Below, piece after piece: positions 7,595 through 21,050 of a stretch of DNA of 64,000 nt. The notes below the pieces were generated by a model, which was not told the DNA's origin, ran no database searches, and was given only the letters and a program-made list of their open reading frames with translations. The DNA comes from Hyperoodon ampullatus (lineage: Eukaryota > Chordata > Mammalia > Artiodactyla > Ziphiidae). How positions within the stretch are numbered: the stretch's first letter is position 1; each line of letters opens with the position of its first letter. A program made the translations under genes and the position numbers. The stretch covers positions 78,581,983-78,645,982 of the forward strand of contig OX457071.1 of assembly GCA_949752795.1 (NCBI GenBank), read 5' to 3'.

Positions 7595-10500
7595 ATGCTG
7601 CTCCTGAGTCATGCCCTGACAGTGTCCCCAGCTAAGGACCTGATGCTAGGCCTCACTCGGGCCCTGTCGCTCTCCCTACGTCAGGCTGTGACGCTGTCCC
7701 TGCCTGAAGCCCTGACACTGGTTCTAAACAAGGCCCCGATATTCTCAGTAACTAAGGTATTGACACTATACCTGGGTCATTTCCTGATAGTATACCTAGA
7801 TCATAACTTATCCCTGTCTTTAGCTAAAGTCGAGCCTCTTATATCAACTAAAGCCCTGATGCTATGCATAACTCAGGCCCTCAATTTAGCCCCAAGGCCG
7901 TGACACTGTCCCTAAGTAAGGCCTAGATGCTGGTCCAATGTCAGGGCCTGATACTGTCCATATCAAAGTCCCTAACACTATGTGTGTCTCAAGCCCTGAC
8001 AGTGTACCTAACAGAAGGCTCTGAGGCCAGTCCTAACCAAGACCCTGACACTGGCCCTAACGAAGGCTCTGATGGTAGTCCTAACCAAGGCCCTGACACT
8101 GTCCCTAAGTAGGGCCTGAGACTACGGCTAACTCAGGCTGTGACACGATACGTCACCAAGGCTCTGATGCTAGTCCTAACTAAGGCCCTGACACTGTCCT
8201 AACTTATGCCCTGACACTACACGTAACACATGCCCTGACACTACACCTAACACAGACCCTGACACTGTTCCTAAGAGAGGCACTAATTCCACTCCTAACT
8301 CAGGCCCTGACACTGTCCCTAACTAAGGCCCTGACAGTATACCTAATGAGGGCTCTGATGCTAGTCCTAACTAAGTCTGTGACACTAATCCTAAGAAAGG
8401 CCTTGACAGTACTCGTAACTAAGCCCCTGACACTGACCCTAACTAAGGCCTTGACACTACTCCTAAATCGGGCCCTGACACAATACCGAAGAAAGGCTCT
8501 GATGCTAGTTGTAAGTAAGGCCCTGACACTGTTCTTAACTAACGCCTTGACACTACTACTAACTCAGGCTGTGATACTGTCCCTAACTAAGGCCCTGACA
8601 GTGTCCCTAACTAAGGGCCTGACTGTCGTCCTAACTCTGGCCCTGCCATTATACAGATCAAAGGCTATGACGCTCGTCCTAACCAAGGCACTGGCACTGT
8701 CCATCACTAAGGCTTGACACTACTTCTAACTCACGCCCTGATATTATACCTAACGAAGGCTCTGATGCTAACCCTAACTAAGGCCCTGACAGTGACCCTA
8801 AGTAAGGCCTTGAGACTATTCCTAAGTAAGGCCCTAGCCCTAGCCCTAGCCCCAGGCCCAGCCCCAGCCCCAGTCCGAGCTCCTGCCCCAGCTCCTACAG
8901 AGGCCTTTATGCTCCTGCTAGTGCTTGCCCTGACACTGTCCTTAAGTAAGGCCTTGACACTACTAGTAACTCAGGCCGTGATACTGTCCCTAACTAAGTC
9001 CCTGACAGTGTCCCTGACTAATTACCTGACTCTCCTCCTAACTCTGGCCCTGCCATTATACATAACAAAGGCTCTAACGCTCGTCCTTAGCAAGGACCTG
9101 ACACTGTCCCTCACTAAGGCCCTGACGCTACTTCTAACTCAAGCTCTGACATTATACCTAACAAAGGCTCTGATGCTAACCCTAACTAAGGCCCTGACAG
9201 TGACCCTAAGTAAGGCCTTGACACTATTCCTAAGTAAGGCCCCAGCCCCAGCCCCAGCCCCAGCCCCAGCCCCAGTCTCAGTCCCAGCTCCTGCCCCAGC
9301 TCCTACAGAGGCCTTTATGCTTCTCCTAGGCGTTGCCTTGACACTGTGCTTAACTGTGGCCTTGTGACTACTAGTAACTCAGGCCGTGATACTTTCCCTA
9401 ACTAAGGCCCTGACAGTGTCCCCAGCTAAGGACCTGATGCTAGGCCTCACTCGGGCCCTTTCGCTCTCCTTACGTCAGGCTCTGACGCTGTCCCTACCTG
9501 AAGTCCTGACACTGGTTCTAAACAAGGCCGCAATATTCTCAGTAACTAAGGTGTTGACACTATACCTGGGTCATGTCCTGACAGTATACCTAGATCATAA
9601 CTTATCCCTGTCTTTAGCTAAAGTGGAGCCTCTTATGGCAACTAAAGCCCAGATGCTATGCATAACTCAGGCCCTCAATTTAGCCCCAAGGCCGTGACAC
9701 TGTCCCTAAGTAAGGCCTAGATGCTGGTCCAACGTCAGGGCCTGATACTGTCCCTATCAAAGTCCCTAACACTATGCGTGTCTCAAGCCCTGACACTGTA
9801 CCTAACAGAAGGATCTGACGCCAGTCCTAACCAAGACCCTGAGACTGTCCCTAAGTAGGGCCTGAGACTACGGCCAGCTCAGGCTGTGACACGATACGTC
9901 ACAAGGCTCTGATGCTAGTCCTAACTAAGGCCCTGACAGTGACCCTAACTAAGGCCTTGACACTATTGCTAACTAAGGCCATAGCCGTAGCCGTAGCCCT
10001 AGCCCTAGCCCTAGCCCTCCCCTAGCCCATCCCCATCCCCATCCCCATTCCCAGCCCCAGCCCCAGCCCCAGCCCCAGCTGTAGCCCCAGCCCCAGCCCC
10101 TGATGCTGATCCTAAAGAGGCCCTTATGCTCCTCCTAGGCCTTGCCCTGACACTGTCCCTACCGAAGGCCGTGATACTGGTCCTAAAGAAGGCCCAGGTG
10201 TTCTCGATAACTAAGGCCTTCAAAGTGTCCCTCGCTCCGTTTCGGACTTTATCCCTTGTCCAAAGTTAATGTCCTCCCTCTTAGCCTACCTGAAGCCCTA
10301 ATGCTGTCCCTAACTAAGGCCCTGACTAGTCATCCCTAAGGCCCTGACACTGTTTGTAAGTAAGGCCTGGAAGGTGTCCCTAATGCAGGCCCTGCTGCCC
10401 GTAATAACTAAAGGCCTAACGCTATCCTGAGCTAATATACTGAGCCATCTCGAGCCAAGGTCCTGACACTATCCCTAAGGCAGCCCTGATGCTGGCCCTA

Positions 10501-10631
10501 AATAAAGCCCTGAGGTTGTCCGTAACACAGGCCCTGAAGCTATCCGTAACTGAGGCCTTGACACTCCACCTAACTCAGGCCCTGATCATGTCTTTAACTA
10601 AGACCGTAATGCTGATCCTACAGAGGCCCTG
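7595..10631. repeat. HOR unit U3 (3037 bp), C2-deleted
   Basis: Type II unit with a single 71-bp element. B begins near 9386. After B, tract tB (from 9981) runs straight into t2, ending at about 10100, so about 400 bp containing C2 is missing relative to full units. It shares with U8 a GTCCGAGC variant of t0, CCGCAATATTC in B (near 9527), CCTGAGACTG (near 9838) and GGTGTTCTCG in D (near 10197). Confidence 0.94.
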
Positions 10632-13600
10632 ATGCTGCTCCTGAGTCATGCCCTGACAGTGTCCCCAGCTAAGGACCTGATGCTAGGCCTCACTCGGGCC
10701 CTGTCGCTCTCGCTACGTCAGGCTGTGACGCTGTCCCTACCTGAAGCCCTGACACTGGTTCTAAACAAGGCCCCGATATTCTCAGTAACTAAGGTATTGA
10801 CACTATACCTGGGTCATTTCCTGATAGTATACCTAGATCATAACTTATCCCTGTCTTTAGCTAAAGTCGAGCCTCTTATATCAACTAAAGCCCTGATGCT
10901 ATGCATAACTCAGGCCCTCAATTTAGCCCCAAGGCCGTGACACTGTCCCTAAGTAAGGCCTAGATGCTGGTCCAATGTCAGGGCCTGATACTGTCCATAT
11001 CAAAGTCCCTAACACTATGCGTGTCTCAAGCCCTGACAGTGTACCTAACAGAAGGCTGTGAGGCCAGTCCTAACCAAGACCCTGACACTGGCCCTAACAA
11101 AGGCTTTGATGGTAGTCCTAACCAAGGCCCTGACACTGTCCCTAAGTAGGGCCTGAGTCTACGGCTAACTCAGGCCGTGACACGATACGTCACCAAGGCC
11201 CTGGCACTGTCCCTAAGTAGGGCCTGAGACTACGGCTAACTCAGGCCGTGACACGATACGTCACCAAGGCTCTGATGCTAGTCCTAAGTAAGGCCCTGAC
11301 ACTGTCCTAACTTATGCCCTGACACTACACGTAACACATGCCCTGACACTACACCTAACACAGACCCTGACACTGTTCCTAAGAGAGGCACTAATTCCAC
11401 TCCTAACTCAGGCCCTGACACTGTCCCTAACTAAGGCCCTGACAGTATACCTAATGAGGGTTCTGATGCTAGTCCTAACTAAGTCTGTGACACTAATCCT
11501 AAGAAAGGCCTTGACAGTACTCGTAACTAAGCCCCTGACACTGACCCTAACTAAGGCCTTGACACTACTCCTAAATCGGGCCCTGACACGATACCGAAGA
11601 AAGGCTCTGATGCTAGTTGTAAGTAAGGCCCTGACACTGTTCTTAACTAACGCCTTGACACTACTACTAACTCAGGCTGTGATACTGTCCCTAACTAAGG
11701 CCCTGACAGTGTCCCTAACTAAGGGCCTGACTGTCGTCCTAACTCTGGCCCTGCCATTATACAGATCAAAGGCTATGACGCTCGTCCTAACCAAGGCACT
11801 GGCACTGTCCATCACTAAGGCTTGACACTACTTCTAACTCACGCCCTGATATTATACCTAACGAAGGCTCTGATGCTAACCCTAACTAAGGCCCTGACAG
11901 TGACCCTAAGTAAGGCCTTGAGACTATTCCTAAGTAAGGCCCTAGCCCTAGCCCTAGCCCCAGGCCCAGCCCCAGCCCCAGTCCGAGCTCCTGCCCCAGC
12001 TCCTACAGAGGCCTTTATGCTCCTGCTAGTGCTTGCCCTGACACTGTCCTTAAGTAAGGCCTTGACACTACTAGTAACTCAGGCCGTGATACTGTCCCTA
12101 ACTAAGTCCCTGACAGTGTCCCTGACTAATTACCTGACTCTCCTCCTAACTCTGGCCCTGCCATTATACATAACAAAGGCTCTAACGCTCGTCCTTAGCA
12201 AGGACCTGACACTGTCCCTCACTAAGGCCCTGACGCTACTTCTAACTCAAGCTCTGACATTATACCTAACAAAGGCTCTGATGCTAACCCTAACTAAGGC
12301 CTTGAGACTATTCCTAAGTAAGGCCCTAGCCCCAGCCCCAGCCCCAGCCCCAGTCCCAGTCTCAGTCCCAGCTCCTGCCCCAGCTCCTACAGAGGCCTTT
12401 ATGCTTCTCCTAGGCGTTGCCTTGACACTGTGCTTAACTGTGGCCTTGTGACTACTAGTAACTCAGGCCGTGATACTTTCCCTAACTAAGGCCCTGACAG
12501 TGTCCCCAGCTAAGGACCTGATGCTAGGCCTCACTCGGGCCCTGTCGCTCTCCTTACGTCAGGCTCTGACGCTGTCCCTAGCTGAAGTCCTGACACTGGT
12601 TCTAGACAAGGCCGCGATATTCTCAGTAACTAAGGTGTTGACACTATACCTGGGTCATGTCCTGACAGTATACCTAGATCATAACTTATCCCTGTCTTTA
12701 GCTAAAGTGGAGCCTCTTATGGCAACTAAAGCCCAGATGCTATGCATAACTCAGGCCCTCAATTTAGCCCCAAGGCCGTGACACTGTCCCTAAGTAAGGC
12801 CTAGATGCTGGTCCAACGTCAGGGCCTGATACTGTCCCTATCAAAGTCCCTAACACTATGCGTGTCTCAAGCCCTGACACTGTACCTAACAGAAGGATCT
12901 GACGCCAGTCCTAACCAAGACCCTGACACTGTCCCTAAGTAGGGCCTGAGACTACGGCCAGCTCAGGCTGTGACACGATACGTCACAAGGCTCTGATGCT
13001 AGTCCTAACTAAGGCCCTGACAGTGACCCTAACTAAGGCCTTGACACTATTGCTAACTAAGGCCATAGCCGTAGCCGTAGCCCTAGCCCTAGCCCTTGCC
13101 TCAGCCCCAGACCCTGATGCTGATCCTACAGAGGCCCTTAATGCTCCTCCTAGGCCTTGCCCTGACACTGTCCTTAACTAAGGCCTTGACACTACTAGTA
13201 ACTCAGGCCGTGATACTGTCCCTAACTAAGTCCCTGACAGTGTCCCTGACTAATTGCCTGACTCTCCTCCTAACTCTGGCCCTGCCATTATACATAACAA
13301 AGGCTCTAATGCTCGTCCTTACCAAGAACCTGACACTGTCCCTCACTAAAGCCCTGACAGTACTACTAACTCAAGCTCTGACATTATACCTAACAAAGGC
13401 TCTGATGCTAACCCTAACTAAGGCCCTGACAGTGACCCTAACTAAGTCCTTGACACTATTCCTAGCTAGGGCCGTAGCCCTAACCCTAGCCCTAGCCCTC
13501 CCCTAGCCCATCCCCATCCCCATCCCCATTCCCATCTCCAGCCCCAGCCCCAGCCCGAGCCGTAGCCCCAGCCGTAGCCCCAGCCCCAGCCCCTGATGCT

Positions 13601-14124
13601 GATCCTAAAGAGGCCCTTATGCTCCTCCTAGGCCTTGCCCTGACACTGTCCCTACCGAAGGCCGTGATACTGGTCCTAAAGAAGGCCCAGGTGCTCTCGA
13701 TAACTAAGGCCTTCAAAGTGTCCCTCGCTCCGTTCCGGACTTTATCCCTTGTCCATAGTTAATGTCCTCCCTCTTACCCTACCTGAAGCCCTAATGCTGT
13801 CCCTAACTAAGGCCCTGACTAGTCATCCCTAAGGCCCTGACACTGTTTGTAAGTAAGGCCTGGAAGGTGTCCCTAATGCAGGCCCTGCTGCCCGCAATAA
13901 CTAAAGGCCTAACGCTATCCTGAGCTAATATACTGAGCCATCTCGAGCCAAGGTCCTGACACTATCCCTAAGGCAGCCCTGATGCTGGCCCTAAATAAAG
14001 CCCTGAGGCTGTCCGTAACACAGGCCCTGAAGCTATCCGTAACTGAGGCCTTGACACTCCACCTAACTCAGGCCCTGATCATGTCTTTAACTAAGACCGT
14101 AATGCTGATCCTACAGAGGCCCTG
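10632..14124. repeat. HOR unit U4 (3493 bp)
   Basis: Type I unit with a doubled 71-bp element at 11152-11293. B begins near 12470 and carries the TCTAGACAAGG variant near 12602. Tract t2 is at about 13471-13593 and contains a second CCGTAG interruption (CCCGAGCCGTAG near 13555). It shares the GTCCGAGC form of t0 with U3 and U8, and the GAGGTTGTCC form of the preceding D region (near 10511) with U9's upstream D. Confidence 0.94.
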
Positions 14125-17100
14125 ATGCTGCTCCTGAGTCATGCCCTGACAGTGTCCCCAGCTAAGGACCTGATGCTAGGCCTCACTCGGGCCCTGTCGC
14201 TCTCCCTACGTCAGGCTGTGACGCTGTCCCTGCCTGAAGCCCTGACACTGGTTCTAAACAAGGCCCCGATATTCTCAGTAACTAAGGTATTGACACTATA
14301 CCTGGGTCATTTCCTGATAGTATACCTAGATCATAACTTATCCCTGTCTTTAGCTAAAGTCGAGCCTCTTATATCAACTAAAGCCCTGATGCTATGCATA
14401 ACTCAGGCCCTCAATTTAGCCCCAAGGCCGTGACACTGTCCCTAAGTAAGGCCTAGATGCTGGTCCAATGTCAGGGCCTGATACTGTCCATATCAAAGTC
14501 CCTAACACTATGCGTGTCTCAAGCCCTGACAGTGTACCTAACAGAAGGCTGTGAGGCCAGTCCTAACCAAGACCCTGACACTGGCCCTAACAAAGGCTTT
14601 GATGGTAGTCCTAACCAAGGCCCTGACACTGTCCCTAAGTAGGGCCTGAGTCTACGGCTAACTCAGGCCGTGACACGATACGTCACCAAGGCCCTGGCAC
14701 TGTCCCTAAGTAGGGCCTGAGACTACGGCTAACTCAGGCCGTGAGACGATACGTCACCAAGGCTCTGATGCTAGTCCTAAGTAAGGCCCTGACACTGTCC
14801 TAACTTATGCCCTGACACTACACGTAACACATGCCCTGACACTACACCTAACACAGACCCTGACACTGTTCCTAAGAGAGGCACTAATTCCACTCCTAAC
14901 TCAGGCCCTGACACTGTCCCTAACTAAGGCCCTGACAGTATACCTAATGAGGGCTCTGATGCTAGTCCTAACTAAGTCTGTGACACTAATCCTAAGAAAG
15001 GCCTTGACAGTACTCGTAACTAAGCCCCTGACACTGACCCTAACTAAGGCCTTGACACTACTCCTAAATCGGGCCCTGACACGATACCGAAGAAAGGCTC
15101 TGATGCTAGTTGTAAGTAAGGCCCTGACACTGTTCTTAACTAACGCCTTGACACTACTACTAACTCAGGCTGTGATACTGTCCCTAACTAAGGCCCTGAC
15201 AGTGTCCCTAACTAAGGGCCTGACTGTCGTCCTAACTCTGGCCCTGCCATTATACAGATCAAAGGCTATGACGCTCGTCCTAACCAAGGCACTGGCACTG
15301 TCCATCACTAAGGCTTGACACTACTTCTAACTCACGCCCTGATATTATACCTAACGAAGGCTCTGATGCTAACCCTAACTAAGGCCCTGACAGTGACCCT
15401 AAGTAAGGCCTTGAGACTATTCCTAAGTAAGGCCCTAGCCCTAGCCCTAGCCCCAGGCCCAGCCCCAGCCCCAGTCCCAGCTCCTGCCCCAGCTCCTACA
15501 GAGGCCTTTATGCTCCTGCTAGTGCTTGCCCTGACACTGTCCTTAAGTAAGGCCTTGACACTACTAGTAACTCAGGCCGTGATACTGTCCCTAACTAAGT
15601 CCCTGACAGTGTCCCTGACTAATTACCTGACTCTCCTCCTAACTCTGGCCCTGCCATTATACATAACAAAGGCTCTAACGCTCGTCCTTAGCAAGGACCT
15701 GACACTGTCCCTCACTAAGGCCCTGACGCTACTTCTAACTCAAGCTCTGACATTATACCTAACAAAGGCTCTGATGCTAACCCTAACTAAGGCCTTGAGA
15801 CTATTCCTAAGTAAGGCCCTAGCCCCAGCCCCAGCCCCAGCCCCAGCCCCAGCCCCAGCCCCAGTCTCAGTCCCAGCTCCTGCCCCAGCTCCTACAGAGG
15901 CCTTTATGCTTCTCCTAGGCGTTGCCTTGACACTGTGCTTAACTGTGGCCTTGTGACTACTAGTAACTCAGGCCGTGATACTTTCCCTAACTAAGGCCCT
16001 GACAGTGTCCCCAGCTAAGGACCTGATGCTAGGCCTCACTCGGGCCCTGTCGCTCTCCTTACGTCAGGCTCTGACGCTGTCCCTAGCTGAAGTCCTGACA
16101 CTGGTTCTAAACAAGGCCGCGATATTCTCAGTAACTAAGGTGTTGACACTATACCTGGGTCATGTCCTGACAGTATACCTAGATCATAACTTATCCCTGT
16201 CTTTAGCTAAAGTGGAGCCTCTTATGGCAACTAAAGCCCAGATGCTATGCATAACTCAGGCCCTCAATTTAGCCCCAAGGCCGTGACACTGTCCCTAAGT
16301 AAGGCCTAGATGCTGGTCCAACGTCAGGGCCTGATACTGTCCCTATCAAAGTCCCTAACACTATGCGTGTCTCAAGCCCTGACAGTGTACCTAACAGAAG
16401 GCTGTGAGGCCAGTCCTAACCAAGACCCTGACACTGTCCCTAAGTAGGGCCTGAGACTACGGCCAGCTCAGGCTGTGACACGATACGTCACAAGGCTCTG
16501 ATGCTAGTCCTAACTAAGGCCCTGACAGTGACCCTAACTAAGGCCTTGACACTATTGCTAACTAAGGCCATAGCCCTAGCCGTAGCCGTAGCCCTAGCCC
16601 TAGCCCTTGCCTCAGCCCCAGACCCTGATGCTGATCCTACAGAGGCCCTTAATGCTCCTCCTAGGCCTTGCCCTGACACTGTCCTTAACTAAGGCCTTGA
16701 CACTACTAGTAACTCAGGCCGTGATACTGTCCCTAACTAAGTCCCTGACAGTGTCCCTGACTAATTGCCTGACTCTCCTCCTAACTCTGGCCCTGCCATT
16801 ATACATAACAAAGGCTCTAATGCTCGTCCTTACCAAGAACCTGACACTGTCCCTCACTAAAGCCCTGACAGTACTACTAACTCAAGCTCTGACATTATAC
16901 CTAACAAAGGCTCTGATGCTAACCCTAACTAAGGCCCTGACAGTGACCCTAACTAAGTCCTTGACACTATTCCTAACTAAGGCCCTAGCCCTAACCCTAG
17001 CCCTAGCCCTCCCCTAGCCCATCCCCATCCCCATCCCCATTCCCAGCCCCAGCCCCAGCCGTAGCCCCAGCCCCAGCCCCTGATGCTGATCCTAAAGAGG

Positions 17101-17611
17101 CCCTTACGCTCCTCCTAGGCCTTGCCCTGACACTGTCCCTACCGAAGGCCGTGATACTGGTCCTAAAGAAGGCCCAGGTGCTCTCGATAACTAAGGCCTT
17201 CAAAGTGTCCCTCGCTCCGTTCCGGACTTTATCCCTTGTCCATAGTTAATGTCCTCCCTCTTAGCCTACCTGAAGCCCTAATGCTGTCCCTAACTAAGGC
17301 CCTGACTAGTCATCCCTAAGGCCCTGACACTGTTTGTAAGTAAGGCCTGGAAGGTGTCCCTAATGCAGGCCCTGCTGCCCGCAATAACTAAAGGCCTAAC
17401 GCTATCCTGAGCTAATATACTGAGCCATCTCGAGCCAAGGTCCTGACACTATCCCTAAGGCAGCCCTGATGCTGGCCCTAAATAAAGCCCTGAGGCTGTC
17501 CGTAACACAGGCCCTGAAGCTATCCGTAACTGAGGCCTTGACACTCCACCTAACTCAGGCCCTGATCATGTCTTTAACTAAGACCGTAATGCTGATCCTA
17601 CAGAGGCCCTG
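14125..17611. repeat. HOR unit U5 (3487 bp), mosaic
   Basis: The upstream D region and the A core are type II, but the 71-bp element is doubled (14645-14786) as in type I units. This makes it a mosaic with an exchange between about 14240 and 14645. B begins near 15975 and carries an A-like converted segment near 16384-16415. Tract t2, at about 16983-17080, is the shortest in the window. Confidence 0.94.
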
Positions 17612-20600
17612 ATGCTGCTCCTGAGTCATGCCCTGACAGTGTCCCCAGCTAAGGACCTGATGCTAGGCCTCACTCGGGCCCTGTCGCTCTCCCTACGTCA
17701 GGCTGTGACGCTGTCCCTGCCTGAAGCCCTGACACTGGTTCTAAACAAGGCCCCGATATTCTCAGTAACTAAGGTATTGACACTATACCTGGGTCATTTC
17801 CTGATAGTATACCTAGATCATAACTTATCCCTGTCTTTAGCTAAAGTCGAGCCTCTTATATCAACTAAAGCCCTGATGCTATGCATAACTCAGGCCCTCA
17901 ATTTAGCCCCAAGGCCGTGACACTGTCCCTAAGTAAGGCCTAGATGCTGGTCCAATGTCAGGGCCTGATGCTGTCCATATCAAAGTCCCTAACACTATGC
18001 GTGTCTCAAGCCCTGACAGTGTACCTAACAGAAGGCTGTGAGGCCAGTCCTAACCAAGACCCTGACACTGGCCCTAACAAAGGCTCTGATGGTAGTCCTA
18101 ACCAAGGCCCTGACACTGTCCCTAAGTAGGGCCTGAGACTACGGCTAACTCAGGCCGTGACACGATACGTCACCAAGGCTCTGATGCTAGTCCTAACTAA
18201 GGCCCTGACACTGTCCTAACTTATGCCCTGACACTACACGTAACACATGCCCTGACACTACACCTAACACAGACCCTGACACTGTTCCTAAGAGAGGCAC
18301 TAATTCCACTCCTAACTCAGGCCCTGACACTGTCCCTAACTAAGGCCCTGACAGTATACCTAATGAGGGCTCTGATGCTAGTCCTAACTAAGTCTGTGAC
18401 ACTAATCCTAAGAAAGGCCTTGACAGTACTCGTAACTAAGCCCCTGACACTGACCCTAACTAAGGCCTTGACACTACTCCTAAATCGGGCCCTGACACGA
18501 TACCGAAGAAAGGCTCTGATGCTAGTTGTAAGTAAGGCCCTGACACTGTTCTTAACTAACGCCTTGACACTACCACTAACTCAGGCTGTGATACTATCCC
18601 TAACTAAGTCCCTGACAGTGTCCCTAACTAAGGGCCTGACTGTCGTCCTAACTCTGGCCCTGCCATTATACAGATCAAAGGCTATGACGCTCGTCCTAAC
18701 CAAGGCACTGGCACTGTCCATCACTAAGGCTTGACACTACTTCTAACTCACGCCCTGATATTATACCTAACGAAGGCTCTGATGCTAACCCTAACTAAGG
18801 CCCTGATAGTGACCCTAAGTAAGGCCTTGAGACTATTCCTAAGTAAGGCCCTAGCCCTAGCCCTAGCCCCAGGCCCAGCCCCAGCCCCAGTCCCAGCTCC
18901 TGCCCCAGCTCCTACAGAGGCCTTTATGCTCCTGCTAGTGCTTGCCCTGACACTGTCCTTAAGTAAGGCCTTGACACTACTAGTAACTCAGGTCGTGATA
19001 CTGTCCCTAACTAAGTCCCTGACAGTGTCCCTGACTAATTACCTGACTCTCCTCCTAACTCTGGCCCTGCCATTATACATAACAAAGGCTCTAACGCTCG
19101 TCCTTAGCAAGGACCTGACACTGTCCCTCACTAATGCCCTGACGCTACTTCTAACTCAAGCTCTGACATTATACCTAACAAAGGCTCTGATGCTAACCCT
19201 AACTAAGGCCCTGACAGTGACCCTAAGTAAGGCCTTGAGACTATTCCTAAGTAAGGCCCTAGCCCCAGCCCTAGCCCCAGCCCCAGCTCCAGCCCCAGTC
19301 CCAGTCCCAGCTCCTGCCCCAGCTCCTACAGAGGCCTTTATGCTTCTCCTAGGCGTTGCCTTGACACTGTGCTTAACTGTGGCCTTGTGACTACTAGTAA
19401 CTCAGGCCGTGATACTTTCCCTAACTAAGGCCCTGACAGTGTCCCCAGCTAAGGACCTGATGCTAGGCCTCACTCGGGCCCTGTCGCTCTCCTTACGTCA
19501 GGCTCTGACGCTGTCCCTAGCTGAAGTCCTGACACTGGTTCTAAACAAGGCCGCGATATTCTCAGTAACTAAGGTGTTGACACTATACCTGGGTCATGTC
19601 CTGACAGTATACCTAGATCATAACTTATCCCTGTCTTTAGCTAAAGTGGAGCCTCTTATGGCAACTAAAGCCCAGATGCTATGCATAACTCAGGCCCTCA
19701 ATTTAGCCCCAAGGCCGTGACACTGTCCCTAAGTAAGGCCTAGATGCTGGTCCAACGTCAGGGCCTGATACTGTCCCTATCAAAGTCCCTAACACTATGC
19801 GTGTCTCAAGCCCTGACACTGTACCTAACAGAAGGATCTGACGCCAGTCCTAACCAAGACCCTGACACTGTCCCTAAGTAGGGCCTGAGACTACGGCCAG
19901 CTCAGGCTGTGACACGATACGTCACAAGGCTCTGATGCTAGTCCTAACTAAGGCCCTGACAGTGACCCTAACTAAGGCCTTGACACTATTGCTAACTAAG
20001 GCCATAGCCCTAACCGTAGCCCTAGCCCTAGCCCTTGCCTCAGCCCCAGACCCTGATGCTGATCCTACAGAGGCCCTTAATGCTCCTCCTAGGCCTTGCC
20101 CTGACACTGTCCTTAACTAAGGCCTTGACACTACTAGTAACTCAGGCCGTGATACTGTCCCTAACTAAGTCCCTGACAGTGTCCCTGACTAATTGCCTGA
20201 CTCTCCTCCTAACTCTGGCCCTGCCATTATACATAACAAAGGCTCTAATGCTCGTCCTTACCAAGAACCTGACACTGTCCCTCACTAAAGCCCTGACAGT
20301 ACTACTAACTCAAACTCTGACATTATACCTAACAAAGGCTCTGATGCTAACCCTAACTAAGGCCCTGACAGTGACCCTAACTAAGTCCTTGACACTATTC
20401 CTAGCTAAGGCCGTAGCCCTAACCCTAGCCCTAGCCCTCCCCTAGCCCATCCCCATCCCCATCCCCATTCCCAGCCCCAGCCCCAGCCCCAGCCCCAGTG
20501 TAGCCCCAGCCCCAGCCCCTGATGCTGATCCTAAAGAGGCCCTTATGCTCCTCCTAGGCCTTGCCCTGACACTGTCCCTACCGAAGGCCGTGATACTGGT

Positions 20601-21050
20601 CCTAAAGAAGGCCCAGGTGCTCTCGATAACTAAGGCCTTCAAAGTGTCCCTCGCTCCGTTTCGGACTTTATCCCTTGTCCAAAGTTAATGTCCTCCCTCT
20701 TAGCCTACCTGAAGCCCTAATGCTGTCCCTAACTAAGGCCCTGACTAGTCATCCCTAAGGCCCTGACACTGTTTGTAAGTAAGGCCTGGAAGGTGTCCCT
20801 AATGCAGGCCCTGCTGCCCGCAATAACTAAAGGCCTAACGCTATCCTGAGCTAATATACTGAGCCATCTCGAGCCAAGGTCCTGACACTATCCCTAAGGC
20901 AGCCCTGATGCTGGCCCTAAATAAAGCCCTGAGGCTGTCCGTAACACAGGCCCTGAAGCTATCCGTAACTGAGGCCTTGACACTCCACCTAACTCAGGCC
21001 CTGATCATGTCTTTAACTAAGACCGTAATGCTGATCCTACAGAGGCCCTG
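17612..21050. repeat. HOR unit U6 (3439 bp)
   Basis: Type II unit with a single 71-bp element. It belongs with U2, U16 and U19 in its front half (GATGCTGTCC in A, TGATAGTGACC, GGTCGTGATACTG near 18991). Its C2 and t2 part carries the CAAACTCTGAC, CCTAGCTAAGG and 1-bp-deleted CAGTGTAG markers otherwise seen in U11, U14 and U17. Tract t2 is at about 20410-20519. Confidence 0.94.
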
